A DNA stretch of 64,000 nucleotides from Rhizophagus clarus. Lineage: Eukaryota > Glomeromycota > Glomeromycetes > Glomerales > Glomeraceae. This document shows positions 11,513 to 23,052 of this stretch, piece by piece. A program made the translations under genes and the position numbers. The notes below the pieces were generated by a model, which saw only the letters and a list, made by a program, of their open reading frames with translations, was not told the origin of the DNA and searched no databases. The stretch is from positions 496,001 through 560,000 of the forward strand of contig BLAL01000252.1 in the NCBI GenBank assembly GCA_015698045.1, given 5' to 3'. Within the stretch, counting starts at the first letter, position 1; each line of letters begins with the position of its first letter.

Positions 11513-12413
11513 AATAATAATTAATTGCCGATCCGCATATAATCGATAGAAATTTTGTTGCCGATCAAAGCCTTTTTTCACTTATAGGTAAGTTTATCAA
11601 TTTGTAACCAAATCGCATAAAAATTTTTTACTATAAGTTCTTTAAGACTAAAATCTTTTTTGTCAAATGTGGAAAATATTTTTTATAAAATTCAAAATTT
11701 TACAAATCCACCTAGAAGTGTAAAAAAATTGGAAAACATATGAAATCTTTTTTTCCTCTTAATTCTTCACATAGACAAGTCCGTCAATCTTCACTCAATT
11801 AACTTAAAAATTTTATAGAAAGTACTACAAGACTAAATCTGTTTTATCAAAATATTTAATATAATTTTTATAAAATTTAAAATCCTACAAATCCGTCTAA
11901 AAATGCAAAACATATGAAATCCTTTTTTCCTCTATAGATAAGTCTATCAATTTTTAACAAAATCACTTAAAATTTTTTCTAAGGAAACTGTGGAATTAGA
12001 CATTTTTAATACAATTATTAGATATCAATATTATAAAGCTTGAAATTTTGAGCGAAATACTTAAACATTGCCAATTAGCTGAATTTTGGCCATATTTCCT
12101 TATAAATTCACGCCACTTTTTTTTTGTCTTATAAAAATATCAGCTAGACGTCTAAAATTTTTTATAACGTTAAAAATAGCAAAAACTATGCAAATTTTCC
12201 TTTTTTTCCGATTTTTTTGGAATTTTTCAATTTTTTCGATTTTTAAAGTTAAATAACTCCATAAAAATCAATTTTGATACTTTAAAATATATTTCGCCAC
12301 CCCTAAGTTATATATTCTGAATATAAATGTAGTATTTATTTTTCAATTATTAAGTAAAAACAGGATTTCAATTAGTCTATCGTTCATATGCGGATTAGCA
12401 ATTAATTGTTATT
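11513..12413. mobile_element. Inverted-repeat element of about 0.9 kb
   Basis: The left end, AATAATAATTAATTGCCGAT followed by CCGCATATAATCGATAG, matches the right end in reverse complement (AATAACAATTAATTGCTAAT, then CCGCATATGAACGATAG) over about 42 bases with a few mismatches. The interior holds about 2.5 degenerate tandem units of roughly 173 bases (around 11565, 11745 and 11918), each with CTTTTTTCCTCTNNAG-like and CATATGAAATC motifs. No coding sequence is seen, so it would be non-autonomous. The superfamily is unknown. Confidence 0.55.
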
Positions 12414-12542
12414 TTGATATTTTTAATAAATTGTTTTTTTAAAAGATATTGAAAAATAAATTACAGTGGCTTTTAAAAAGAATGCATCAAACTTTTTTAA
12501 AATTATTAATTGCTCTTATTAAATTAATTTAAATCCAATTTA

Positions 12543-13915
12543 AAGTTACCTGCCAAAACTAAAGAGTTTTGATATGTTGAAATTGTCAAAACTATTTTGA
12601 CATTTTGATATTGACCTTCTGATTTATCAAAATGCTGAAATAGTTTCAACATGTGATATATATAATATATATATATCATAGTGTTAATTTAACAAAAAAA
12701 ACTGTTTTGCAATAGTTTTTTAATTATTTAATAAAAAATGTTGCGAAACATTTTTTATTTTTTAATTTTTAAACAAAAAAAACTGTTTTGCAATGGGTTT
12801 TCAATTATTTAATAAAAAATGTTGCAAAACATTTTTTATTTTTGAATTTATAAGCAAAAAAAACTATTTTGTAACAGTTTTTCAATTATTTAATAAAAAA
12901 CATTGCAAAATGTTTTTTATTTTTGAATTTTTAAGCGAAAAAAACTGTTTTGCAACAGTTTTCAATTATTTAATAAAAAACATTGCAAAATATTTTTATT
13001 TTTGAATTTTTAAATAAAAAAAACTATTTCGCAATAGTTTTTCAATTATTTAATAAAAAATGTTGTAAAACATTTTTTATTTTTGAATTTTTAAGCGAAA
13101 AAAATCATTTCACAACAGTTTTTCAATTATTTAATAAAAAACATTATGAAACATTTTTTATTTTTGAATTTTTAAGTGAAAAAAATCGTTTCATAATAAT
13201 TTTTCAATTATTTAATAAAAAATGTTATAAAACATTTTTTATTTTTGAATTTTTAAGCGAAAAAAACTGCTTTGTAACAGTTTTTCAATTATTTAATAAA
13301 AAATGTTGCAAAACATTTTTTATTTTTGAATTTTTATTTAAATAAAAAAAACTATTTCACAACAGTTTTTTAAGCATTTAATAAAAGATGTTGTGAAATG
13401 TTTTATTTTTCACTTAAAGAAAAAACTATTTCGCAACAGTTTTTCAATTATTTAATAAAAAATATTGCAAACCGTTTCTTATTTTTTAATTTTTATTATA
13501 ATGAATGAAACCTGTTGCAAAACATTGTGATGTTTAATTTCAGCAGTTTTGACATGTTGAAACTAGTTTTAATAATTTTGATATGTCAAAACTATTTTGT
13601 AAGGTTGCCTGCCTAAACTAATTTTAAATTTGGCTAAACGTCTAAACTCTAATTTTACTGATTTTTTAATAATATTTTACTATTGTTTCGCTATTTAATA
13701 TGATTTACTATAAGTTTTGACATTTGTCAAGTTTCGCTAATTTTTTACTAAGATTTTAATATAGTTTTGTCAAGTTTTACCCTTTCGACATTTAGACAGT
13801 TTGCTAAACTACCTAGTTTCATCCAGCAACTTTACTATTTCGATATTTTGGCATTTTAACATATTTTAGGTTTTGACATTTTGATATTAGCCAATTGAGT
13901 TTTGGCAGACAACTT
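12543..13915. mobile_element. Inverted-repeat element carrying a hairpin minisatellite
   Basis: The left end AAGTTACCTGCCAAAACT matches the reverse complement of the right end (AAGTTGTCTGCCAAAACT), with TA on both outer sides (12541-12542 and 13916-13917). Motifs such as TTTGACATTTTGATAT recur just inside both ends in opposite orientation. The centre is the 81-base minisatellite. It encodes nothing recognisable and is presumably a non-autonomous element with a TA target duplication. Confidence 0.55.
12700..13500 (+). repeat. 81-base minisatellite with two hairpins per unit
   Basis: About ten units of close to 81 bases. Each contains AACTGTTTTGCAACAGTT (7-base stem, TTGC loop) and AAAAATGTTGCAAAACATTT (stem around GCAA). 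Because the period is a multiple of three, a repetitive open frame of 27-residue units runs through it, but the composition and lack of any start context argue against coding. Confidence 0.75.
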
Positions 13916-13917
13916 TA

Positions 13918-14083
13918 GCATAAATATAAAAAATTAGTAATAATTATAATAAAATACATAAATACAAAAAGTTAGTATTATGAAAAGTTTGATAAAATTT
14001 ATAAAAAAAAAAAATATTAAAAAAAAGGAAGTTAATATTATAAAATAAAATATAGTCAGTAATTATTATTATAAATTTATTTA
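13918..14083. repeat. AT-rich short repeats (AAAAAGTTAGTATTATGAAAAG family)
   Basis: The motif ATAAATACAAAAAGTTAGTA is found here at about 13960, again at about 14780 and in altered form near 17530-17680. No gene is seen. Confidence 0.45.
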
Positions 14084-14716
14084 AGGGTAGAGGGATCGAC
14101 ATGGCTGATCATATAGCTAAAAAAAAAAATCATTTTTTTTTTTTACTTCGCTACAAGGAAAACTCACTCAATATTTTATGAAAAACTGTTTAAAAGTATT
14201 CTTTAAAAAGCTAGAGTTTCTGTCTTTTAAATAAACTTTAGTAAAGTATAATACAAATAAGGCTTATAACGAAATATTACACTATGAAGTCGTCATTAAA
14301 TTGCGAATCTCCTATAGTAAGTTGCGAATCACCTAGAGAACATATCTTCAAATTAACTTTAAAACTTATGAAACCTTACAAGTTAATAATATAATAAAAA
14401 AGAATATTTATGTCAAAAAATCATTGTGCATTTACTTATTCAAATAAAATTTTTATTAATACCATTTTATTTTTTTATTATTAGTCATATTTGATTTTAA
14501 AAGTCTAAATACATTCAAAAAGACTAATAGCAAATAGTTAAACACTTTAATAAATAAATGAAGCACATGTTTATACTCTTTTTAAATGTGTATTTAACAA
14601 AATTCATATGGTAGTTTGCGAGAAATCATAAATTTTGCTTGTTTTAGGTCACGTGATGATCTACATTTTTTAGTCTAAAATCATATATATGTTGTGGCAT
14701 AGATACACTCTACCCT
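14084..14716. mobile_element. Inverted-repeat element of 633 bases with TA duplication
   Basis: The left end AGGGTAGAGGGATCGACATG matches, in reverse complement, the right end AGGGTAGAGTGTATCTATGC. TA lies immediately outside both (14082-14083 and 14717-14718). Similarity continues inward more weakly (TGATCATATAGC against CATATATATGATT). No coding frame is present; probably a mariner-type MITE. Confidence 0.55.
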
Positions 14717-15153
14717 TAATAAATAAATAGTAAAGCGTAAATATAAAAAGTTAGTAAATAATTATAATAAAATACACAACTGAAATACAAAAAGTTAGTA
14801 TTATAAAGAGTTGAAAAACTCTTTTTCCTAACCTGTTGGACCAAATTTTTTGCAAAAAATTTTTATTAAAAAATTTTTTTTGACGTGTTTTTAGATATAA
14901 TACTATATAAATATAACTATTACACAAGAAATATACAACTACATACAACACCTTCAGAGAGTTTTCAACTAAATTTATAAATACTTTTATACGCAACTTG
15001 GGTACTTTGTTCCTGATAAACCCGCACTTTTTATTAAATAAGACTGGAGTAGCTGAGTGAAAAAAAGCCATGCAGTTAGGACGATACTAACTTCAAGAAA
15101 CACACACACCAATATTACAACTAGCCAAACAAGCCAAGCTATAAAGCAAACTT

Positions 15154-16110
15154 ATGTCACTTATTACTTACCACCTACTAGTGTCTCTTATTAATACACA
15201 GTCTATGTACTCTCAAAAACCTGACATACTAAATTTAGAAGATGTAAACAAAGTAACGCCTATCCTAGAATTAGCTGTTGTATATAAAATAGTTTTGGAT
15301 AATTTATTTCATGACACATACCAATTAAATTTAGTCACATAATCAATTATTGTCAAATCAAGTTTCAAAGGCAAAGAAAAGAAGAAGAATAAAAACAAAA
15401 AGATTATCATTATAGACCTGACTTTTATAAATACCTGGGATGATATACTTGCTCAAGAAGCATTTTTTTCTATACTAATTCTCCTCTTAGCCTAAGGAAA
15501 AGACTTCACAAGCAAAAACTTCCTCCGCATTAATACCTGAATTGCTAGGCACTAGTAAAGAAAAAAAGTTGAAGACACAGAAAAAGAAGACGATTTTCAT
15601 TATTATGGGATATCAAGCTTCTTTTAGATGCAATTTTGTTCAAGATATCCTTATATATGATATACTTGTGAAATGGGATAACTATACATTGTTGAAACAC
15701 CTATCCATTTGAGGTAATGTAATATCAATATCTGTTAAACGGCAGCACAAATACATGACAGTAAGATGTAGACTTGTTATATCTGAATTCTTTAGACAAT
15801 ACAAGTTGCAGTGGATAGTTCCCCTCACAAATATTCCTGTCTGCTGGTTTCTTACATCGTGATCACTCAAAGAACAAAAAGAATGTAAGTGATTCCAGGC
15901 TGTGATATTTGATCCTTTTGAATCCATGATAATAGCCTCCCTGGTGAAACTTAATATGAAGCTTTTCTAAGAGAACTGAATGTAAAAATGTTCAAAGAAA
16001 TTAAATTTGCAAATAGTAAATGAAAGATCATTAGTTATTTCAAATCTTAAGACCATTTATATAAGTGTATAAATAATCTGACTTTCTGGTTTGATGCAAA
16101 CATATCCTGG
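15154..16110 (+). pseudogene. Decayed retroelement-like coding fragment
   Basis: From about 15608 one frame reads through coding-like sequence (for example VKRQHKYMTVRCRLVIS and FFRQYKLQWIVPLTNIPVCW) interrupted by stops near 15710, 15860, 15890 and 15968. A frameshift near 15965 leads into FLRELNVKMFKEIK and then LTFWFDANISWYKHL, again with stops. Upstream, 15154-15342 is a 62-codon open stretch that may be the start of the same gene. The basic RNA-binding-like composition suggests a gag-like or nucleocapsid-like protein of a transposable element, but I do not recognise the family with certainty. It is clearly non-functional. Confidence 0.4.
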
Positions 16111-16666
16111 TATAAGCATCTCCTGTTAGCCTTTATCATCAAAAAGAAGAAGACATAGGTATCACAGAACTTCTTCTTAAAATTGGTTAAGCGAACAAGT
16201 TCTAGTTCCTCTTTTGTCTTTTACCAAGTCATGATCCACTCTAGCATCTGGGTCTAACACAATCCAAATAAGAAATTCACAGGTAAAGAATTCAAATCTT
16301 AATCAGCATACAACTGCATCTTCCAATTCGTCTTAATAGAAACCAGTGTAGAACAATCAAAAGGAACCTAAAATCTCTAAATGACAACTATATGCAGAAA
16401 TCATGAAAATGCAGAGAATATTAGGAAAGTTAGTAGCAGGTAATTTACAAACTTAAAGGAATTTTTGTATTGTTACTTAGATTTTCATCCAGTTGTAGCA
16501 CAATATTTTCTTTTTTACATCATTTTTTCTCTTTATCATTTTATAATTTTTGTTAATTTTTTAGCAGATGATAAGACTGGTTTTTAGTTAGGAGTATGGA
16601 TTTCTGTATTAATGGGTGTCTATGACACTCTTCCTATCTGTTAATAAATCTTATGTGGTTTCAATA
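16111..16666. other. Probable remainder of the decayed element
   Basis: Less AT-rich than its surroundings, with short coding-like pieces (such as near 16200-16280) but no open frame. It ends in AT-rich sequence before the next repeat. No separate gene can be supported. Confidence 0.35.
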
Positions 16667-17500
16667 AGGCTCTGATCGATTCAGTTTAGTTTAGTTTTTA
16701 CAAAAACTGATACTAAACTGAATTGATCAGTATCAGTATTAGTGATTACTGAAACTAACTGGTAATTACCAAAAACTGAACTGATTTACTGAACATTATT
16801 AGTAAAAATTATTTCGCACTATTTTTTTATTAAATAACATTGCGAAATGATTTTTTTTATTAAATTATCTATAAAAAATGTTTTGTAATATTTTTTATTA
16901 AAATGACAATAAAAAATGTTGCGAGATATTTTTTTATATTAAATTGTTTAATAATAAAGAAAAAATGTTGCGAGACATTTTTTATATTAAATTGTTTAAT
17001 AAAAACGTTTTATAACAATTTTGTAAATTTCTCAGAAAAACCATTTTGAAATGTTTTTTTTTAAATTAAATTATCTGTAAAAAATATTTTGCAACATTTT
17101 TTTATTAATTTTACAAAAAAAATATTGTGAAATATTTTTTTATATTAAATTACTTCATAAAAAATGTTTCACAATATTGTCAAATAAAATGGAAAAATAA
17201 CGTTGCAAAACATTATTTTTTATATTAAATTGCATATATAAAAAATGTTATGTGTAAAATGTTTCACAACGTTTTTCACAAATTTTGCAAAAAAATATCA
17301 CAAAACATTTTTTTTAACTACATTATCTAATAAAAAAACATTTTTCAAAAAATGTTTTTATTATTAGTAAATCAGTTCAATAAATCGCAAAACTGATACT
17401 GAAACTAAAAGTTTCAATTTGATAAATCATAAAACTGAAACTCCTCTAATACTAAAACTGATCAGTACAGTTCAATAATTACTGAAACTAATTAAGGCCC
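16667..17500. mobile_element. AT-rich inverted-repeat element with hairpin core
   Basis: The left end AAGGCTCTGATCGATTCAGT and the right end, in reverse complement AGGGCCTTAATTAGTTTCAG, are both followed by CAGTTTT/ACTGATCAG-rich subterminal DNA. The core has repeated NAATGTTGCGANACATTTTT hairpins like those at 12700-13500. A related end (reverse complement of 22587, starting AGGGCTCTGATCAGTTCAG) shows a dispersed family. No coding sequence is present. Confidence 0.5.
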
Positions 17501-17999
17501 TAGGCTTCAACATTTTACTTAAAAAAAAGGTATTATGAAAAGCTTAATAAAATTTATAAAAAAAAAAAATACAGGATGATGTTAGTAAAATATAAAAAAA
17601 AAAATAATATTAGTAATATCAAAAAAAAAGAAAGTTAATATCATAAAATAAAATATAGTTAGTCATAAATTTAATAACAAAAATATAATAATTAATATAC
17701 CTGTAAAATGTAATAAAAATAAGAAGAAAATAGAAAAGAAAGAGTATATGTTTTTTGAAAAATAAACAGAGCTGTATTTGGTTATCTACAGTATATGTAT
17801 ATTAATATCAGATCACGTGCATAAAGATCAGACTGAATTTTGATAAAACTATTATCATTAGTTGTAATTTTTTATCTCATATAATTATATATATAGTGAC
17901 CTTTTAAATTTGTATTAAAATTTACCTTGAACTTTTAGATATCTAATTTTTTTAATAATATTAATTTATTTAATATAAATTTAATAAAAAATGTATTAT

Positions 18000-18990
18000 T
18001 TTTTTTAAAATGTTACAAAATCTAAAAAATCCTCTATTAAAAATATCTTATACAAACTCTAGGAAATTTCTTAAAAAAAAAATTTTCTATTAGATATCCC
18101 ATACAAATTCTTTACATATGAACTTTTAGAAATCTCTTTCAAAAAAATTTTTTATCAAAGAATTCTATGTAAATCCTTTTCATATGAATCCTAAAAAATT
18201 TCACAAAAAAAATTTTCTATTAGATATTAACTCTTTTAATATAAACTTTTAAAAAATCTCTTAAAAAAATTTTCTATCAAAGATATCTCATATAAATCCT
18301 TACTATATGAATACTTAAAAAATCTTTATTAAAATATCCCATATGAATTCTTCTTATACGAACTTTAAAAAAATCTCTTAAAAAAAATTTTTTATCAAAG
18401 AATCCTATATAAACCCTTTCATATGAATTCTTAAAAAATCTTAAGAAAAATTTTTCTATTAGATGTTTTATATGAACTCTTTCTATATGAACTTTTAGAA
18501 CTTTCAAAAAAAAATTTTCTATTAAAGATATCCTATATAAATCTTTTTTATATGAATATTTGAAAAATCTTTATTAACATATCTTATATAAACTCTTTTT
18601 TTATAAATTCTTAGAAAATTTATAAAAAAAATTTTTTACATATAAATTCTTCTCATACAAACTCTTAGAAAATCTTTTAAAAAATATTTTCTATTAAAGA
18701 TATTCCATACAAACTCTTCCTATATAAACTCTTAAAAATAAAAAAAAATTTATTTATCAAAAATATTCTATACAAATCTTAGGAAATCTCTCAAAAAACA
18801 AATTTTTTATTAGATATCCTATATGAACTCTTTTTATACGAACTTTTAGAAAATTTTGCAAAAATATTTTCTATCAGATATTTCATATAAACTCTTCTTA
18901 TATAAACTCTTAAAAAATAAAAAAAAATTTTCTATTAGATATCCTATATGAACTTTTCTCATATAAACTTTTAAAAATCTCAAAAAATAA
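18000..18990 (+). repeat. Degenerate minisatellite of about 60 bases
   Basis: About 15 diverged units built from TATATGAACTCTTAGAAAAT, CTCTTAAAAAAATTTTCTAT and TAGATATCCTATA blocks. The short open frame across part of it on the minus strand is only a by-product of the repeat. Confidence 0.7.
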
Positions 18991-19077
18991 AAATATTTTT
19001 ATTTATCAAAATGGTTTATAAATTAAATATTTTAAAACATTATTATTGAAAAAATCTAAAAATCCATTAATATATAA

Positions 19078-19300
19078 TAAGCCAATTAGTAACCAATCAT
19101 CAATCTAATATGGTCAATCGGTGATTGATAACTGGTAAATTTTAATTGTACATCAATTAGTCATCAATCAATCATATGATTAATTGATAACCAATTGGAA
19201 TTTATACCTGATTAATGACTGATTGATAGAATTAATCATCAATAGATAATCAACCAGTTTTTAATTAGTTACCAATCAGTCACATGACTGATTGATGATG
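19078..19300. repeat. Palindromic repeat cluster next to a Tigger fragment
   Basis: Repeated ATTGATGACTGATTG-like words occur in both orientations (ACCAATCATCAATC at 19091 against GATTGATGATGCATGACTGG at 19291). It looks like a small foldback element, with limits uncertain. Confidence 0.45.
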
Positions 19301-19301
19301 C

Positions 19302-19514
19302 ATGACTGGTTTAACTCCATTTGACCTATGCAATTATCTTATAAAATTGGATAGACAAATACAATTGCAAAATTGTCTTATTCTTTTATTAATTGATAAC
19401 ATACCAATACATGTAATAAACAAAAATGTAAATTTAACAAATATGATTATATATTTTTTGACATCAAATACTACAATTTACTTACAGCTATGTGATGCAA
19501 AAATTATTATTTAA
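19302..19514 (+). pseudogene. Tigger transposase fragment (end of exon 2)
   Basis: The 70-codon frame (NYLIKLDRQIQLQNCLILLL, then IDNIPIHVINKNVNLTNM and LQLCDAKII) aligns with residues about 267-326 of the transposase at 848-2567, covering the second and third catalytic aspartates. The regions for the N-terminal DNA-binding domains, the first aspartate and the third exon are absent. It is a remnant of a second, older Tigger copy. Confidence 0.8.
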
Positions 19515-19632
19515 TAAATTTTATTTGTTATATTATAAATTTATTTTCTTTTGAGATTTTTGATTACAAGTAAAGATTTTTTATACTGATATTTAATCAA
19601 CATAATATAATAATATTAGTATATAAAATTTT
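19515..19632 (+). mobile_element. Tigger 3' remnant joined to element D
   Basis: AT-rich DNA following the transposase fragment. Read on the minus strand its last part, starting AAAATTTTATATACTAATAT, aligns with the Tigger 3' region just inward of the point where the terminus at 5065-5142 stops. The 9 bases next to D (19624-19632, TAAAATTTT) are the reverse complement of the 9 bases left of A. Confidence 0.6.
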
Positions 19633-21925
19633 GAGTAAATTTATTTAACACACCCTGCGTTGTAACGTACCCCCTATCACGTGATAAATTTTATTGGTTG
19701 CGGTTTAATTTAGATTATCGTTAAGAATTAAAATAATTGGCTAAAATTTATTGTACAAAAAAAATAACAAAATTTATATATTAAACTATGACTTTATTCC
19801 TTTAAACCCTGTTTATCAAAGGTAATATTTTTTACAATTATTTATCTTTAACATAACTAGTAATGATAATAATGATACAAAAAAGAGAAGCCTAACAATT
19901 ATGATAATAAGAGAGAAAAATAATGGAAATAATATTAGAAACAAATAATTGGAGATAACGAAAATGATAGGAGACAAAAGATATAGTAAAAAAAAAGAAA
20001 GATAGTGAAAAAAAAAGGGAAAGAATGCGAAAATAAAAGGAACAGGATCGAAAACAAAAGAAAATAGGAACAAAATGAAAGGGAATAGAAATGAAAATAA
20101 AAAGATAATGGGAAGGCAAAAAAAAAGAAAAGATGACAAGAAGGTGACAAAAAAATGAAAGGATGATAAAAGGGAGATGAACAAAATGAAAGGATGATAA
20201 AAAACGAAGAGATGATAAGAAAGGAATGAAAAGATGAAAAGATGATGAGGAGAAATGAAAAGATAACAAGAATAAAACGATGATAAAAACAAAACAATGA
20301 TAAGAACAAAATGATAAGGATGAAATGATAATTGATGATGAGAACGAAATGATAATTGATGAAGATAAAACGATAATTGGTGATGAGGATGGATGAAACA
20401 ATAATTAATGATAAGGACAGACAAAACGATAATTGATGATAAGGACAAAATGATAATTGATGATGAAGACAAAATGATGATTGATAAGGATGAAACAATG
20501 ATAAGGATAAAATGGTGATAAGGATGAAACGATCATGAGAATGAAAGGAAAAGGAGCAATAATGAAAAAGAAGAAAGTGAATGAAAACGAAAAGAAAAGG
20601 GAATAAATTAACAAAAGATAAACTATAAAAAGAAGAAAAATAGTTAGTAAAAATGAAATATGAAAATGAAATTGAAAAAAAGATAAGAAAAAATGCCATA
20701 CCTTGTTCGCAAAACTAAGATCTAAAAAAAAAAGGCGAAATGATGATGATGAAATGAAATCAATGATGAGGATAAAATGATAATTAATGATAAAGATGAA
20801 ATGATAATTGGTGATGAGGACGGATGTATGAAACAATAATCGATGATAAGGACGAACAAAATGATAATTGATGATAAGGACGAAATAATAATTGATGATG
20901 AAAACAAAACGATGATTGATGAGGATGAAACAACGATGAGGACAAAATGGTGATAAGGATGAAACGATCATGAGAATGAAAGGAAAAAGGAGCGATAATG
21001 AAAAAGAAGAAGGTGAATGAAAACGAAAGAAAAGGGGAATAAATTAACGAAAGATAAACCATAAAAAGAAGAAAAAATAGTTAATAAAAATGAAATATGA
21101 AAATGAAATTGAAAAAAAAGAAAAGAAAAAATGCCATACCTTGTTCGCAAAACTAAGACCTAAAAAAAAAAGGAGGCGAAATGATGATGATAAAATAAAA
21201 TCGATGATGAGGATGAAATGATAATTAATGATAAAGACGAAATGATAAGAACAGATGTATGAAACAATAATCGATGATAAGAACGGACAAAATGATAATT
21301 GATAATAAGGATGAAATGATAATTGATGATAAAGATGAAATGATGATTGATAAGGATGAAACAACGATGAGGACAAAATAATGATAAGGATGAAATGATC
21401 ATGAGAATGAAAGGAAAAAGGAGCGATAATGAAAAAGAAGAAAGTGAATGAAAACAAAAAGAAAAGGGAGAATAAATTAATGAAAGATAAACCATAAAAA
21501 GAAGAAAAAATAGTTAATAAAAATGAAATATGAAAACGAAATTGAAAAAAGACAAGAAAAAAAATGCCATACCTGGAACGCCCTCAGAGACATCTGGAAA
21601 TGAAAAGGTATGGGTTGTTTCTTTTTTTTCATTAATCTCGTTTAAGAACATTTCCTAACGTTCCTCTATTATCTTTTTTTTATAGAAGCACCCCAGAGAC
21701 TTCTGGAAACAAAAAGGTAGGGTTTATTTCTTTTTTTTTGTTAATTTTATTTAAGAACATTTCTAACATTTTTTTATTGGTTTTTTTTATAGGAATGCCT
21801 CTTGGAGACGAAATGATAAAATAATAAAAAGTTGCAACGCGCTTAATGGCTTAAGATTATAAAAACAATTAAACACGTGATAAGAGGTACGTTATAACGC
21901 AAGTGTGCGTTAAATAAATTATTCC
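19633..21925 (-). mobile_element. MULE-type element, copy D (long form, inverted)
   Basis: This 2293-base copy is in the opposite orientation to A, B and C. It runs from GAGTAAATTTATTTAACACA on the left to the reverse complement of GGAATAATTTATTTAACGCA on the right. Like A it has three internal units, with the short splice-like blocks at 20702-20721, 21140-21159 and 21573-21593. Its flanks are AAAATTTTA at its 3' side (as next to A) and TTCATTAAA at its 5' side (as next to B and C), so the pair does not match. The low-complexity frames on the minus strand are not credible proteins. Confidence 0.75.
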
Positions 21926-22587
21926 TTTAATGAATATTAATTATGTATAATATTTAGTACTTTAAACAAGTTAAATCAATACAGGTTAATTTGTAAATTG
22001 AATCAAGTCAATTTGAATATTTTTCTGTCATGTAATGATAATTTCAGTTATGAGTTAATCCTAATTTGAATTAATTCTAAGTTTAAAATAAAACTCAATT
22101 CAATTCAAGTTGATCTAAATTAAATAAAATTTGCAATATTATTATGAATTTTAATATTCTATTAATAAAAAAATACATTTTTATTAGTAAAAAAATAACA
22201 AATTGGCTAAATAATTTGATGGCTATTAGATAATTTATTAAATTATCTGGTTAATTTAATATTTATTATTAATACTGTTTAAAAATATTGTAAAAATATT
22301 ATATTAATAAATTATTTTAAAAAACATTTTGTAATATTTTATTCATTAAATTATTAAAAAAATGATTAATAACATTTTTTTATTAATAAAAAAAATTGTT
22401 TCACACTATTATTTAATAAAAAAATGATGCGAAACAATTTTTACTAATAATGTTCAGTAAATCAGTTCAGTTTTTGGTAATTACCAATCAATTTTAGTAA
22501 TCACTAATAGTCTAATACTGATACTGATCAATTTGGTTTGGTATTAGTTTTTGCAAAAACTAAACTGAACTGAACTGATCAGAGCCC
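21926..22587 (-). repeat. Inverted copy of the spacer plus AGGGCTCTGATC-family end
   Basis: 21926-22240 is the reverse complement of the distal part of the 423-base spacer. A stretch of about 100 bases with no counterpart follows, then homology resumes (AATGATTAATAACATTTTTT) and runs into hairpin sequence and the terminal AGAGCCCT, which matches the end family at 16667. Confidence 0.6.
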
Positions 22588-22589
22588 TA

Positions 22590-23052
22590 ATTTTGTTACT
22601 GTACTTAGAGTATAGTAATAAAATACAGCTCCAATTTTTAAAAAGGCGGCATAAGTTCTAAAATAAATATTACCAATTCACGTAATTATAATAAGAGAAG
22701 AAGAGTCTCTTATTGTATCTGTTCCCTTTTATTTTTCTCTTTGCTATTTTATTTTTTTTTAATTTCCTTTTACTTTTAATTTTTTCTTTAGTTTTTTTTG
22801 TTCTTTCTGTTACTCTTCATTTCTTACTCTTTTTTTTATTATTATTCAAATTTTTTATTAGCATATCCCCTTATTTTGAAAATAAAAAGTATATAATAAT
22901 ATTAATAGAATATGTAAATTTTAAATTAATTAATAAATTATATAACTTTAAGTTTTCAAACTTGTAAAGTAAATAAAGTTTAAAAAAATATTTTTTTATT
23001 ATGATAAATCATTAAAAATTCTAAAATTAACTAGTCAAAATTTTATTTAAAA
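22590..23052. other. AT-rich DNA, no gene supported
   Basis: One short hydrophobic frame (22713-22967) is a pyrimidine-tract artefact. Confidence 0.5.

Noticed and set aside
12793..13345. Repetitive frame of 27-residue units
   Set aside because: Explained by an 81-base hairpin minisatellite whose period is divisible by three; no start context or family.
12700..13500. CRISPR array
   Set aside because: Repeat units are contiguous with no unique spacers, and the host is a fungus.
18277..18507. Minus-strand frame across the 60-base repeats
   Set aside because: By-product of a degenerate minisatellite.
19816..21495. Similar frames on the minus strand in copy D
   Set aside because: Same low-complexity artefact in an inverted copy of the element.
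22713..22967. Hydrophobic 84-codon frame
   Set aside because: T-rich tract giving F/L/I runs; no supporting features.
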